A stretch of 64,000 bases of DNA from Ochrobactrum sp. RH2CCR150 (GTDB lineage: Bacteria > Pseudomonadota > Alphaproteobacteria > Rhizobiales > Rhizobiaceae). Made by a program: the position numbers and the translations under genes. How positions within the stretch are numbered: position 1 is the stretch's first letter; each line of letters opens with the position of its first letter. The DNA lies in NCBI GenBank assembly GCA_014138095.1, contig JACGXE010000005.1, forward strand, positions 248,001-312,000. Reading direction: 5' to 3'. The notes below the pieces were generated by a model. The model was given only the letters and a program-made list of their open reading frames with translations, was not told the origin of the DNA and did not search any database. Shown here piece by piece: positions 49,923 to 58,998 of this stretch.

Positions 49923-50824
49923 TGGCTCAGAACAGACTTCCGATCATTGCGGGTATCATCGCTGTCCTCGCCTTCCTGCTCTATTCCGCTACGTTCATCG
50001 TTTCGGAGCGTCAGCAGGCAATCGTTCTTCGTTTCGGTCAGATCGTCGCTGTGAAGACTGAGCCGGGCATCTATTTCAAGCTACCATTCGGCTTCCTTGA
50101 TGCTGATACGGTGCAGATGATCGATGACCGTCTGCTGCGTTTCGATCTGGACGATATCCGCGTTCAGGTTTCGGGCGGCAAGTTCTATGACGTCGACGCG
50201 TTCCTCGTCTACCGCATCACCGATGCCCGCAAGTTCCGTGAAACGGTTTCGGGCAGCACGCTCCTTGCCGAACAGCGTCTGCGCACCCGTCTGGATGCAG
50301 CGTTGCGTGGTGTCTACGGTCAGCGCGGCTTTGAAGCCGCTCTTTCGGAAGAGCGTGGCGACATGATGCGCGAAGTGCGCGATCAACTGCGTCCCGATGC
50401 GACATCGCTTGGTCTGACCATTCAGGACGTTCGTATCCGCCGTACGGATCTGACGGCCGAAGTCTCGCAGCAGACCTATGAGCGCATGAAGGCTGAACGT
50501 CTGGCGGAAGCCGAGCGTCTGCGTGCCCGTGGCCGTGAAGCCGCCCAGCGTATTCGTGCGGTGGCCGATCGTCAGGTGGTGGAAACCATTGCCGAAGCGC
50601 GCAAGGAATCGGAAATCCTTCGCGGTGAGGGCGATGCGCAGCGCAGTGAAATCTACGCAGCCTCTGCATCGAAGGATCCGGGCTTCTTCGCCTTCTATCG
50701 TTCGATGGCCGCTTATCGCGAAGCGCTCGAAACTCCGGATACAACGTTGGTTCTCTCGCCGGATTCGGAGTTCTTCAAGTTCTTCCGTGATGCTGGCGGC
50801 AAGCTGGCAACGCCTTCCCAGTAA
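49922..50824 (+). CDS. hflC: FtsH-associated membrane protease regulator HflC
   Basis: 300 residues. Partner of HflK. A single N-terminal membrane helix (IIAGIIAVLAFLLYSATFIV) precedes the SPFH domain (ERQQAIVLRFGQIV, PGIYFKLPFGFLD). A coiled coil (RMKAERLAEAERLRARGREA) follows, with the conserved tail DTTLVLSPDSEFFKFF. The ATG overlaps the hflK stop. Confidence 0.95.
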   Translation: MAQNRLPIIAGIIAVLAFLLYSATFIVSERQQAIVLRFGQIVAVKTEPGIYFKLPFGFLDADTVQMIDDRLLRFDLDDIRVQVSGGKFYDVDAFLVYRITDARKFRETVSGSTLLAEQRLRTRLDAALRGVYGQRGFEAALSEERGDMMREVRDQLRPDATSLGLTIQDVRIRRTDLTAEVSQQTYERMKAERLAEAERLRARGREAAQRIRAVADRQVVETIAEARKESEILRGEGDAQRSEIYAASASKDPGFFAFYRSMAAYREALETPDTTLVLSPDSEFFKFFRDAGGKLATPSQ

Positions 50825-50842
50825 AGCTCAGGACCAGCTCTG

Positions 50843-51028
50843 ATGAGCGATTTTTTAGCCGCCGTAGGACTTCTCTTCGTTATCGAGGGGCTGCTCTACG
50901 GCGGCTTTCCTTTTTTCGCCAAGAAACTCGCACGCGAAGCGAGTGAAGCGCCGGAAAGCGCATTGCGCATTGCCGGTATCGCGGCGCTGGCCATCGGCGT
51001 CGGCATCGTCTGGCTTGTCAGGGGATAA
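50843..51028 (+). CDS. DUF2065 small membrane protein
   Basis: 61 residues with two hydrophobic helices: LAAVGLLFVIEGLLYGGFP and ALRIAGIAALAIGVGIVWLV. This matches DUF2065, a small family that is often found right after hflC. It starts 18 bases after the hflC stop, so it belongs to the same operon. A role in the HflKC/FtsH complex is a reasonable guess but not shown. Confidence 0.85.
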   Translation: MSDFLAAVGLLFVIEGLLYGGFPFFAKKLAREASEAPESALRIAGIAALAIGVGIVWLVRG

Positions 51029-51100
51029 GCCCCCTCCGTTCCGTTATTTATGGCCCTTCGTCTATACGGGGCCGCAAACAGGCCTTAATTTACGGCGATC

Positions 51101-51114
51101 TAACCTTTAGGTTA
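51101..51114. promoter_or_regulatory. Inverted repeat upstream of degP
   Basis: TAACCT and AGGTTA flank TT, a perfect 14-base palindrome, 35 bases before the degP ATG. It is placed where a regulator could control the degP promoter or where the 5' end could fold. No known family of site was recognised. Confidence 0.4.
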
Positions 51115-51148
51115 TTTGCGTAGATATTCAGGATCGGAGCAGAGCTTT

Positions 51149-52738
51149 ATGGCAATCGTACCGAAGGCGGGATTCGCTCGCACCCTATTCGCAACCGTGG
51201 CAATGGGCGCGCTGGCTGTCACCGGAACGCTAACGGTCGCAACCCCGCCCGCCTTTGCTCAGGACGCACCTGTGAAAGGCATTCAGGGTCCGGGTTCTGT
51301 TGCCGATCTTGCGGAAGGGCTTCTGGATGCGGTGGTGAATATCTCCACCTCGCAGACCGTAAAGGACGACGGCGGCGAGGGCGATGGTCCTGTGCCCATG
51401 CCGAAAGTGCCGGAAGGCTCTCCGTTTCAGGAATATTTCAAGGATTTCTTCAACAACAAGGACGGTGAGCAGGGTGACGAGTCCCGCAAGGTGCAGTCGC
51501 TTGGATCGGGCTTCGTCATTGATGCCGAAAAGGGCTTCATCGTCACCAACAATCACGTCATTGCGGATGCTGACGAGATTGAAGTCAATTTCAACGACGG
51601 CACCAAGCTGAAGGCCGAGCTGGTTGGCAAGGATATCAAGACCGATCTGGCTGTCCTGAAAGTCGACCCAACCAAGCACAAGCTGAAGGCCGTGCAGTTC
51701 GGCAATTCCGAAAAGGCGCGCATTGGCGATTGGGTTCTGGCGATCGGCAACCCCTTCGGATTGGGCGGAACGGTAACGGCTGGCATCATTTCTGCGCGCA
51801 AGCGCGATATCAATTCCGGCCCCTATGATGACTTCATCCAGACGGATGCCGCCATCAATCGCGGCAATTCGGGTGGTCCGCTGTTCGATATGAACGGTCA
51901 GGTAATCGGGATCAACACGGCGATCATCTCGCCTTCGGGCGGCTCTATCGGCATCGGCTTTGCCATTCCGGCTGAAATGGCCGTTGGCGTGATCGATCAG
52001 CTGAAGGAATTCGGTGAGGTCAAGCGCGGCTGGCTTGGTGTCCGCATTCAGCCGGTGACGCAGGATATTGCGGATAGTCTCGGCCTGAAGGACCCGAAGG
52101 GCGCACTGATTGCCGGACTGATCGAGAATTCCGGGGTAGACAACACGGCGCTGAAGGCTGGTGATGTTGTCATCGGCTATGAAGGCAAGCCGGTCGATAC
52201 CGCGCGCGATCTGCCGCGCCTTGTTGCCGAAAGCCCGGTTGGCAAGGAAGTGGAAATCAAGGTTGTTCGCGATGGCGCAGAGCAAACCGTTAAAGTGAAG
52301 CTTGGCCGCCTTGTCGAAGATGACAAGAGCACGGATGCTGCAACCGAAGATCAGGCGCCGGTTCCGGATGGAACAGAGGGCGAAGACGGACAGGAAGCGC
52401 CAGCAAAGCCGAAGAAAGAGCAGAAGAGCGAAGCCACGGGTCCGACCGTGCTTGGCATGAAGCTTTCCGAACTCAATGACGATGTGCGCGGCGAATTCGG
52501 CATTGCTGAAGATGTGAACGGCGTAGCCATCCTCTACGTTGCTCCGGGTTCGGCTGCGGGCGACAAGCGGGTTGAGACGGGCGATGTCATCGTCGATATC
52601 AATCAGGTCACCGTCAAGGCGCCCGATGACGTGAAGAAGCGCATCGACGCGCTGCGGCGGGAAGGGCGCAAGAACGCGCTGCTCATGCTGGCGTCGCGTT
52701 CCGGCGAGTTGCGTTTCGTGACCGTTCGGATCGACTGA
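51149..52738 (+). CDS. degP: DegP/HtrA-type periplasmic serine protease (Do)
   Basis: 529 residues. A signal peptide ends AFA before QDAPVKG. The chymotrypsin-like domain has the full triad: H136 (NNHVI), D166 (KTDLAVLKV) and S241 (NRGNSGGPLF). Two PDZ domains follow (about 290-380 and 440-525), separated by an acidic, Lys/Pro-rich linker. It clears misfolded periplasmic proteins. The ATG at 51149 begins the signal peptide. Following hflKC and DUF2065, it completes an envelope quality-control block; a terminator comes next. Confidence 0.94.
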   Translation: MAIVPKAGFARTLFATVAMGALAVTGTLTVATPPAFAQDAPVKGIQGPGSVADLAEGLLDAVVNISTSQTVKDDGGEGDGPVPMPKVPEGSPFQEYFKDFFNNKDGEQGDESRKVQSLGSGFVIDAEKGFIVTNNHVIADADEIEVNFNDGTKLKAELVGKDIKTDLAVLKVDPTKHKLKAVQFGNSEKARIGDWVLAIGNPFGLGGTVTAGIISARKRDINSGPYDDFIQTDAAINRGNSGGPLFDMNGQVIGINTAIISPSGGSIGIGFAIPAEMAVGVIDQLKEFGEVKRGWLGVRIQPVTQDIADSLGLKDPKGALIAGLIENSGVDNTALKAGDVVIGYEGKPVDTARDLPRLVAESPVGKEVEIKVVRDGAEQTVKVKLGRLVEDDKSTDAATEDQAPVPDGTEGEDGQEAPAKPKKEQKSEATGPTVLGMKLSELNDDVRGEFGIAEDVNGVAILYVAPGSAAGDKRVETGDVIVDINQVTVKAPDDVKKRIDALRREGRKNALLMLASRSGELRFVTVRID

Positions 52739-52763
52739 GACTTTTGTAAGATAGAGTTCGAGC

Positions 52764-52793
52764 GGCGCTGCGGATCATCCGCAGCGCCGTTTT
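52764..52793 (+). terminator. Terminator after degP
   Basis: An 11-bp perfect stem (GGCGCTGCGGA at 52764-52774 and its complement at 52778-52788) with a TCA loop is followed by GTTTTC. The T-run is short but the stem is strong. Confidence 0.75.
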
Positions 52794-52869
52794 CATTTGC
52801 GATTTGAATCAAATAGCGGCAAGTGCTGAGAATGAGATTCAGGATTGAAGCGCCAAAACGCTTCATGGA

Positions 52870-54075
52870 GTGGTGTGCGAGTTGGAAACTGTCGATATTG
52901 TTGTGATAGGTGCGGGCGCAGCCGGGATGATGTGCGCCATCGAAGCGGCCAAGCGCGGGCGTTCCGTGCTGGTTGTCGATCATGCCAGGTCGGCGGGTGA
53001 TAAAATCCGTATCTCTGGCGGCGGCCGGTGCAACTTCACCAATATCCATGCCAGTCCGAAGAACTATCTGTCGCGCAATCCGCATTTCTGCATCTCGGCG
53101 CTAAGCCGCTATACGCAGCGCGATTTCATCGCATTGGTCGAGCGGCATCGCATTGCCTATCATGAAAAGACCCTCGGGCAGCTTTTCTGTGACGGCTCGG
53201 CAACGCAAATCATCGATATGCTGCTGGGCGAGATGAAGCGTTACGGCGCGCGGCTGAAACTCTCCTGCGGTGTCGAGAGTATAGCCAGAATATTAGGAGA
53301 AGGGTTTGAGCTGCGGCTGACGGAAGGCGGCATCCGCACGACGGTCAGATGCCGTTCTGTGGTCGTTGCCTGCGGTGGCAAATCTATCCCGAAGATGGGT
53401 GCAACCGGCTTCGGCTACGACATTGCCGAGCAGTTCGGCTTACGGCTGGTCGAGACACGCCCGGCGCTGGTCCCGCTCACCTTTGAACCGAATACGCTGG
53501 AACGCCTGAAGCCGCTGGCCGGGATTGCTGTGGATGCGGTGGTGGCCTGCGGCAAGACGAGTTTTGCCGAGGCCATGCTGTTCACGCATCGCGGCATCAG
53601 CGGGCCGTCCATCTTGCAGATATCATCCTACTGGAAAGAGGGCGATGAAATCCGCATCAGCATGTTGCCCGGTACGGACCTGTTCGAAGTCTTGCGCACA
53701 CAGCGCACGCAGAATGGCAAGCAGGCCTTGCAGACCGCGCTCGGCCTGCATCTGCCGAAGAAGCTTGCGCAGACCATCGCCGAGGAAAACGGTGCCAGCG
53801 GGCATCTCGCCGATATGTCCGACAAGCTGTTCCGGCGTGTGGAAGCCGCTGTCAATGACTGGCGCATCAAGCCCGCCGGTTCGGAAGGCTATCGCACGGC
53901 AGAAGTAACGCTGGGTGGTGTCGATACGCGTGATCTCGATTCGCGCACCATGGAAGCCAAGTCCGTGCCGGGTCTTTATTTCATCGGCGAAGTGGTCGAT
54001 GTCACTGGCTGGCTCGGCGGATATAATTTCCAGTGGGCGTGGTCGTCGGGTTGGTCTGCGGGGCAAGCGGTATAG
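52870..54075 (+). CDS. HI0933-family NAD(P)/FAD flavoprotein
   Basis: 401 residues of the BaiN/HI0933-like flavoprotein family. The FAD loop is VIGAGAAGMMCAIEAAKRG; SGGGRCNFTN is the typical second motif. The middle has VVACGGKSIPKMGATGFGYD, and the C-terminus ends GEVVDVTGWLGGYNFQWAWSSG, which closes the flavin site. No clear substrate is known. GTG 52870 opens the frame; GTG 52873 or TTG 52882 are also possible, since the GGAG upstream is close. Confidence 0.87.
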   Translation: MVCELETVDIVVIGAGAAGMMCAIEAAKRGRSVLVVDHARSAGDKIRISGGGRCNFTNIHASPKNYLSRNPHFCISALSRYTQRDFIALVERHRIAYHEKTLGQLFCDGSATQIIDMLLGEMKRYGARLKLSCGVESIARILGEGFELRLTEGGIRTTVRCRSVVVACGGKSIPKMGATGFGYDIAEQFGLRLVETRPALVPLTFEPNTLERLKPLAGIAVDAVVACGKTSFAEAMLFTHRGISGPSILQISSYWKEGDEIRISMLPGTDLFEVLRTQRTQNGKQALQTALGLHLPKKLAQTIAEENGASGHLADMSDKLFRRVEAAVNDWRIKPAGSEGYRTAEVTLGGVDTRDLDSRTMEAKSVPGLYFIGEVVDVTGWLGGYNFQWAWSSGWSAGQAV

Positions 54076-54097
54076 TGCTCAGCATTGAGACAAACCT

Positions 54098-54997
54098 CTA
54101 TTCGACGAAATCCGTTTTCCTGTATCCCTGAATGTAGAGAAGCGCGGTCAGGTCGCCATGGTCGATGCGCACCTTGGCTTCTGCCGCCACTGCCGGTTTG
54201 GCATGCAGCGCCACGCCCGTGCCTGCGAGCTGGATCATGCCGAGATCGTTGGCGCCATCGCCCACTGCGATTGCGTCTTCGGGCGTCAGCCCTAGACGAT
54301 CAGCGATTTCTTCCAGCCGTTCCACCTTGGCTTCGCGACCGAGAATCGGCTCCGCGACAACGCCTGTCAGCTTGGCTCCATCGTCCAGAAGAAGGTTGGC
54401 GCGGTCTTCGTTGAAGCCGATCATTTCAGCAATACGGTGGGTGAAGGATGTGAATCCGCCGGAGACGAGCGCGGTATAAGCACCGTGCTTGCGCATGGTG
54501 CGGACCAGTTCCGGCCCGCCGGGCGTCAGCGTGATGCGGGTGGCGATTACCTTGTCGATAACCTGAAGGGGCAAGCCTTTCAGAAGTGCAACGCGTTCGC
54601 GCAGCGCCGGTTCAAAGGCGATCTCGCCATTCATGGCGCGGGCGGTGATTGCGGCCACATGCTCGCGCAAGCCTGCTTCTTCCGCCAGTTCATCAATGCA
54701 TTCCTGCTGGATCATGGTCGAATCCATGTCAGCAATCAGGATTTTCTTGCGGCGGCGATCCTGCTCCTGCACAACAACATCAACTGGCGCGCCGTCCAGT
54801 GCCGCGCGCAGCGCAGCGTCGGCGTCATCGGCGCTCAGGCCGCTTGGCAAGGGGATATCGCAGGCAATACCGTCTGCAAGCCAGTAAAGTCCTGTTGCAT
54901 TCACTGCCGCTGACGCTTTAATCCCGAGCGACGGAACAAGAGCGGCCTTGGCCGGGTTGGCGATCAAAGTGGCAATGAGCGAAGCGGATGCAGACAT
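54098..54997 (-). CDS. serB: Phosphoserine phosphatase SerB
   Basis: 299 residues. SerB is the HAD-family enzyme for the last step of serine synthesis. The nucleophile motif is [12 protein letters not shown] with D90 and D92; later motifs are VSGGFTSFT and [16 protein letters not shown] roughly 85-residue N-terminal domain precedes. I chose the ATG at 54997 ([11 protein letters not shown]) over an upstream frame opening that would run across the miaA start. It is divergent from miaA with only 18 bases between. Confidence 0.94.
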   Translation of the reverse strand: MSASASLIATLIANPAKAALVPSLGIKASAAVNATGLYWLADGIACDIPLPSGLSADDADAALRAALDGAPVDVVVQEQDRRRKKILIADMDSTMIQQECIDELAEEAGLREHVAAITARAMNGEIAFEPALRERVALLKGLPLQVIDKVIATRITLTPGGPELVRTMRKHGAYTALVSGGFTSFTHRIAEMIGFNEDRANLLLDDGAKLTGVVAEPILGREAKVERLEEIADRLGLTPEDAIAVGDGANDLGMIQLAGTGVALHAKPAVAAEAKVRIDHGDLTALLYIQGYRKTDFVE

Positions 54998-55015
54998 GAG
55001 GGAGCGATTCCTGCG

Positions 55016-55942
55016 ATGAGTGAGGAGGCGATCAAGAATGCCATCCTGATAGCTGGCCCAACGGCCAGCGGCAAGTCGGCACTTGCTGTTCATATGGCAA
55101 GGGAGGCCGGCGGTTTCATCGTAAACACCGATTCCATGCAGGTTTATGACGTGCTTGATCTGCTGACGGCGCGTCCGGGCGCAGACGATCTGGCTTCAGC
55201 CGAGCATCATCTCTACGGCCATGTTGCACCGTCCGTATCCTATTCCACCGGCAAATGGTTCGCCGATGTGGCGGCGCTACTGGCGCAGCCGGATCTGGCA
55301 GGACGGACACCGATTTTCGTCGGCGGCACGGGCCTTTATTTTCGCGCGCTGCTGGGTGGTTTGTCGCAAATGCCGGAAGTATCGCCAGATGTGCGCAATC
55401 ATTGGCGTACCCGCATGGAGGCGGAAGGCGCCGAAGCGCTGCATCGGGCGCTGTCCGAACGCGACCCGCAAATGGCTGCTACGCTTCAGCCGACCGACAG
55501 CCAGCGCATCGTGCGGGCGCTGGAGGTGATCGAGAGCACCGGAAAATCCTTGAGCACATGGCAGCAGACCAAGGGGCGCGTGCTGGTGGACGACCAATCG
55601 GCGCGCAAGGTTGTGCTTTTGCCAGAACGGGGCTGGCTCTCGGAGCGCATTGCGCGGCGCTTTGCCCTGATGTGGGACAATGGCGCTATCGATGAAGTGA
55701 AGGCGTTGCTGTCCTTGGATCTCGATCCGGCGTTGCCCGCCATGAAGGCCATTGGCGTTCGGGAGATCAGCGCTTTCCTTGAAGGTATGATGAGTGAAGA
55801 CGAAGCCATCGAACGATCAGTGATTGCAACACGGCAATATGCAAAGCGCCAGTCGACCTGGTTTCGAAACCAGCTTGATAAAAGCTGGAATTTTTTAAGT
55901 AATTCTGATGAAGCACTACTTCAATTAACGACACTGAAATAA
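55016..55942 (+). CDS. miaA: tRNA dimethylallyltransferase MiaA
   Basis: 308 residues. MiaA adds a dimethylallyl group to A37 of tRNAs reading codons beginning with U. The P-loop is GPTASGKS (K20); next come [18 protein letters not shown] and [16 protein letters not shown]. The C-terminal part has [15 protein letters not shown]. Its start region overlaps the serB promoter area, so both genes probably have promoters inside each other's 5' ends. Confidence 0.94.
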   Translation: MSEEAIKNAILIAGPTASGKSALAVHMAREAGGFIVNTDSMQVYDVLDLLTARPGADDLASAEHHLYGHVAPSVSYSTGKWFADVAALLAQPDLAGRTPIFVGGTGLYFRALLGGLSQMPEVSPDVRNHWRTRMEAEGAEALHRALSERDPQMAATLQPTDSQRIVRALEVIESTGKSLSTWQQTKGRVLVDDQSARKVVLLPERGWLSERIARRFALMWDNGAIDEVKALLSLDLDPALPAMKAIGVREISAFLEGMMSEDEAIERSVIATRQYAKRQSTWFRNQLDKSWNFLSNSDEALLQLTTLK

Positions 55943-55982
55943 CTCGCTGGCAATCTCCGGAAAGGAGAGGCGGGCGCGAAAT

Positions 55983-56774
55983 ATGCGGTTTCATAAATCG
56001 GAGCGGGCATTTTTCATTCTGATTATTTTGATGTGCGGGATAGGCATTTTGCTTTATCGCGTGCACGTCGACTTGGGTTTGCTTGCAGCGACCCCTCTTG
56101 ATGCGTCCGCTTCCGAACTGGTGGCCGTTCTTGCACGGCTCAATCACGCGGCAATATGGGTTCTCATCGCCTCCATCGTTTGCGGGCTTTTGCTGATCTA
56201 TCCGCAGATACGCACCGAGGCGCTGGATCGCGGCAAGTTGCAGATCATCACGCAGGATTTGTCCGAACGGTCGCAGACACTCGAACATGCCGCTCTGACC
56301 GACAGTCTGACCGGCATGCAGAACCGGCGTTATTTCGACGAAGCGTTGAAGGAATATCTGGTTCAGTTCGACCGTATCCAACGACCGGTCGGCCTGATGA
56401 TCATCGACCTCGATCACTTCAAAGCCGTCAACGACACCCATGGACACGATATTGGCGACGTGGTCTTGCAGGAAGTCGCGCGCTGCCTGCGCGATTATAC
56501 GCGGTATCACGATGTGGTTGCGCGTCTTGGTGGCGAGGAATTTGCGGTGCTCGCCCCCAATATGGACGCGGAGCTGATGATCAAGCTTGCCAATCGTATC
56601 CGCAAGGCCATTGCAACGCTGGAAATCGATCTTGGCGATGTGAAGCTGACGGTTACCGTCAGTATCGGTCTTGCGATATGGGACCGGCGCGAAACGTCGA
56701 AGGACCTTTATCGCCGCGCCGACAAGATGCTCTATGCCGCCAAGAATATGGGACGCAATCGCGTCTGCGCCTGA
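55983..56774 (+). CDS. GGDEF diguanylate cyclase
   Basis: 263 residues. Two membrane helices (about residues 9-27 and 57-73) frame a short periplasmic loop; a signal-transducing helix leads to the GGDEF domain. The active site GGEEF is at 183-187, and RYHD (174-177) fits the RxxD inhibitory site. DLTGM-type start: LTDSLTGMQNRRYFDEAL; metal loop IDLDHFKAVNDTHGHDIGD. It should make cyclic di-GMP. It lies 40 bases after miaA and converges with the HerA-like gene. Confidence 0.93.
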   Translation: MRFHKSERAFFILIILMCGIGILLYRVHVDLGLLAATPLDASASELVAVLARLNHAAIWVLIASIVCGLLLIYPQIRTEALDRGKLQIITQDLSERSQTLEHAALTDSLTGMQNRRYFDEALKEYLVQFDRIQRPVGLMIIDLDHFKAVNDTHGHDIGDVVLQEVARCLRDYTRYHDVVARLGGEEFAVLAPNMDAELMIKLANRIRKAIATLEIDLGDVKLTVTVSIGLAIWDRRETSKDLYRRADKMLYAAKNMGRNRVCA

Positions 56775-56798
56775 TATCGGGCCGCTAAAGGCTTTCTG

Positions 56799-58673
56799 TC
56801 AGCTCTCATAATCCTTGCGGAAATTGCGCACCAGATCGCCGAGTTTCTTCATGCTTTGGGCTGTTTCGCTGTTATGGGAGACAACGGCCACCGGTCGCTC
56901 CGAAGCAATTGGCGCAGCCGTAACGGTTTCCAGCCTGTTGATTGTTGAAGGCCTTTCCAACAGATCGCTATCCTCGGATGGTTTTTCGGGCGCGCCGGTT
57001 TGCGCATTGTTTTCGAAGGAGCGAAGCCGATCCACAATACGATCCAGTGCGATTTTGTCATCGACCTGCCAGGATGCGGTGAGGCTTTCGGCCTTGCGGC
57101 GTCCGGGCAGCTGATGTGGCGGGACCGTTTCAAATGTCAGCCGCATCGGCGTTGAAAACGCTTCACCAAAGGCGATGGCTTCACGATTGGCAATTGACGA
57201 GAGAAACCCGGCCATGCTGCGGGCGCCGCCGCGCAATGCGCCTTTGATGATTTCCTGATCGCGCTCATTGCCGAGACGCATTGCGAAGATGGAGTTGCAC
57301 TGCGAGAGAATGGTGGCGTCCAGTTCGCCGGGGCGCTGGCTGATCACGCCGAGATACGAGCCGTATTTGCGCCCTTCCTTGGCAATGCGGGCGATGGCCT
57401 GTCGCGTCGGCCAGAACCCGGCATCCTTGTCGGCTGGAATATAGCGGTGTGCTTCCTCGCAGATGACGAGGGTTTGCAGGCTGCCTTCACTCGACATGGC
57501 AATGTCGAAGGAGAGGCGGCACAGGACCGAAGCGACCGCGTTGACCACCTCGGATGGCAGGCCCGCGAGCTGGAAGGTGCAAATCGGCTTGCCATTGTGC
57601 GGAATGCGAAAAATGCGGGCGATGGCCTGACGCATGGTTTCCGGGCCGCCGGTGACGGCGAACATGAAGCGGAAGCGCGGATCGCTGGCAATGGATTCCA
57701 ACCGAGCTTTCAGGTTGCGCAGATAGGGGCGCTCGGCCTTGCTGTCGAGAAGGCCGATCCGGTCTTCAATCAGGGTCAGGAGATCGCGCAGACGATAGGC
57801 AATTGGCGTATCGACACTGACCGTTCTGTCCGACAATTTGCGCCGCAAGGTCTGGCGGCCGCCGGTTTCGCTGTCACTCGTCTTTTCACGGGCAAGCTGC
57901 ACGAGGTCCCGCAATATGTCGTATTCCATAGGCTCTGGCGTGCGGCCACGAAAGATGACATCCGCAAACTCGTCCAGCCGCAGCATCCAGAACGGCAATT
58001 CGATATTGGTCTGGTCAACGGCAATGGCAAGATCGGGAAACGCCCCCGCAAATTCATTGTGCGGATCGAGGATCAGGATGCGCAGATCGGGCCGCTGCAA
58101 GACGATGCGGCGCAATAGCAGCATGACGGCGCTGGACTTGCCGACGCCCGTGGTGCCGACAACGGCAAAGTGGCGTGAGATGAGATCTTCGACCGAAACA
58201 TAGGCGGGGACGGAAGCGTCCTGTGTCAGCGCGCCGATGGGAACGCTTGTCTGGCCCATCTGGGCATAGACTGCGGACAGGTCGGTGGCGCGAATGCGGT
58301 GGGCGATGGCGCCGGGATAAGGATATCTGGAAATGCCGCCGCTGAACGTCATAAGGCCATCCGGTTCGCCGCGAACTTCTCCGAGAAATTCGACATGGAC
58401 GTGGACGATGTTGTCGCCGCCGCGTGCCCAGGCATTGTCGGGCACGGTGACATTATGGACGAGGCCGACCAGACGGTTGCCGCCAGACTGTATCGAGATG
58501 AGCTGACCCACGGTCCAGTAGTCGTCCGATGCCGTGGAGGAGGGCCCCGAAAGAGCTGCAATAATCGCGCGCTCGCCGTCGCATTGGATGACGTGACCTT
58601 CCGTGCGGTTGCGCTGTACGAAGCCACGGTCTTTCATCTCGGCATTGCCGTCAATATCCCCGCCCGTGTTCAT
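56799..58673 (-). CDS. HerA-like ATPase (DUF87)
   Basis: 624 residues from the chosen ATG. The HerA/VirD4 ATPase fold is shown by the Walker A VVGTTGVGKSSAVMLLLRR, Walker B LRILILDPHNEFAGAF-like strand, and the later LQTLVICEEAHRYIP acidic pair, with an arginine-rich ISQRPGELDATILSQCN. An N-terminal HAS-barrel like region precedes it. No NurA nuclease gene sits nearby. Starts at TTG 58712 (13 residues more) and ATG 58637 are alternatives. Function is likely DNA-related, unproven. Confidence 0.82.
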   Translation of the reverse strand: MNTGGDIDGNAEMKDRGFVQRNRTEGHVIQCDGERAIIAALSGPSSTASDDYWTVGQLISIQSGGNRLVGLVHNVTVPDNAWARGGDNIVHVHVEFLGEVRGEPDGLMTFSGGISRYPYPGAIAHRIRATDLSAVYAQMGQTSVPIGALTQDASVPAYVSVEDLISRHFAVVGTTGVGKSSAVMLLLRRIVLQRPDLRILILDPHNEFAGAFPDLAIAVDQTNIELPFWMLRLDEFADVIFRGRTPEPMEYDILRDLVQLAREKTSDSETGGRQTLRRKLSDRTVSVDTPIAYRLRDLLTLIEDRIGLLDSKAERPYLRNLKARLESIASDPRFRFMFAVTGGPETMRQAIARIFRIPHNGKPICTFQLAGLPSEVVNAVASVLCRLSFDIAMSSEGSLQTLVICEEAHRYIPADKDAGFWPTRQAIARIAKEGRKYGSYLGVISQRPGELDATILSQCNSIFAMRLGNERDQEIIKGALRGGARSMAGFLSSIANREAIAFGEAFSTPMRLTFETVPPHQLPGRRKAESLTASWQVDDKIALDRIVDRLRSFENNAQTGAPEKPSEDSDLLERPSTINRLETVTAAPIASERPVAVVSHNSETAQSMKKLGDLVRNFRKDYES

Positions 58674-58786
58674 TCCGCCAACTTTCAAAAGAGTGTCGAG
58701 GGAAACTATCAAATCCGGGTTGAAATAAAGTTATCGAAAGGGTGGGGTGAATCTTAAGAAAATATCGCAGGGCCCGTATTTATGCG

Positions 58787-58815
58787 TTGACGGCTTCTTT
58801 TCAGGCGATTAGTGT
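58787..58815 (+). promoter_or_regulatory. Candidate ilv promoter
   Basis: TTGACG (58787-58792) and TAGTGT (58810-58815) are 17 bases apart. A start 7-9 bases later falls at 58822-58824, on or almost on the leader peptide ATG. The bases before that ATG (CCCGCCCC) contain no ribosome site. Confidence 0.55.
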
Positions 58816-58823
58816 CCCGCCCC

Positions 58824-58877
58824 ATGAACACGTTTATTATTCTTGTGGTACGGGCGCGCATGGGCAGGATGGTGTAA
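58824..58877 (+). CDS. ilvL: ilv operon leader peptide
   Basis: A 17-residue frame reading MNTFIILVVRARMGRMV then TAA. The run Ile-Ile-Leu-Val-Val in a row is the mark of branched-chain amino acid attenuators, whose ribosome stalls when those charged tRNAs are scarce. There is no ribosome site before the ATG, and the predicted transcript start is at the ATG itself, so translation may be leaderless, as described for trpL in Sinorhizobium. It lies in front of ilvB with a terminator after it. Confidence 0.85.
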   Translation: MNTFIILVVRARMGRMV

Positions 58878-58932
58878 CCATCCGGCGAAAGCTCCCATGC
58901 GCGAAAGACAGGCTCCCTCGGGGGCCTTTTTT
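58855..58932 (+). promoter_or_regulatory. ilv transcription attenuator region
   Basis: CGCGCATGGG (58855-58864) pairs perfectly with CCCATGCGCG (58894-58903). Inside it GGATGG and CCATCC (58868-58884) form a further hairpin spanning the leader stop. The terminator then follows at 58911. Ribosome position on the Ile-Leu-Val codons would decide which structures form; the exact antiterminator pairing was not resolved. Confidence 0.75.
58911..58932 (+). terminator. ilv attenuator terminator
   Basis: GGCTCC pairs with GGGGCC (one T-G pair) around a short loop and runs into six T (58927-58932). It lies 67 bases before the ilvB ATG, so it can end transcription early. Confidence 0.8.
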
Positions 58933-58998
58933 ATTATCCAAAAAAGCCCGATGCGGCTAAATCCAACACCGAAATATAGACTAGACGGGAAGAGAACG

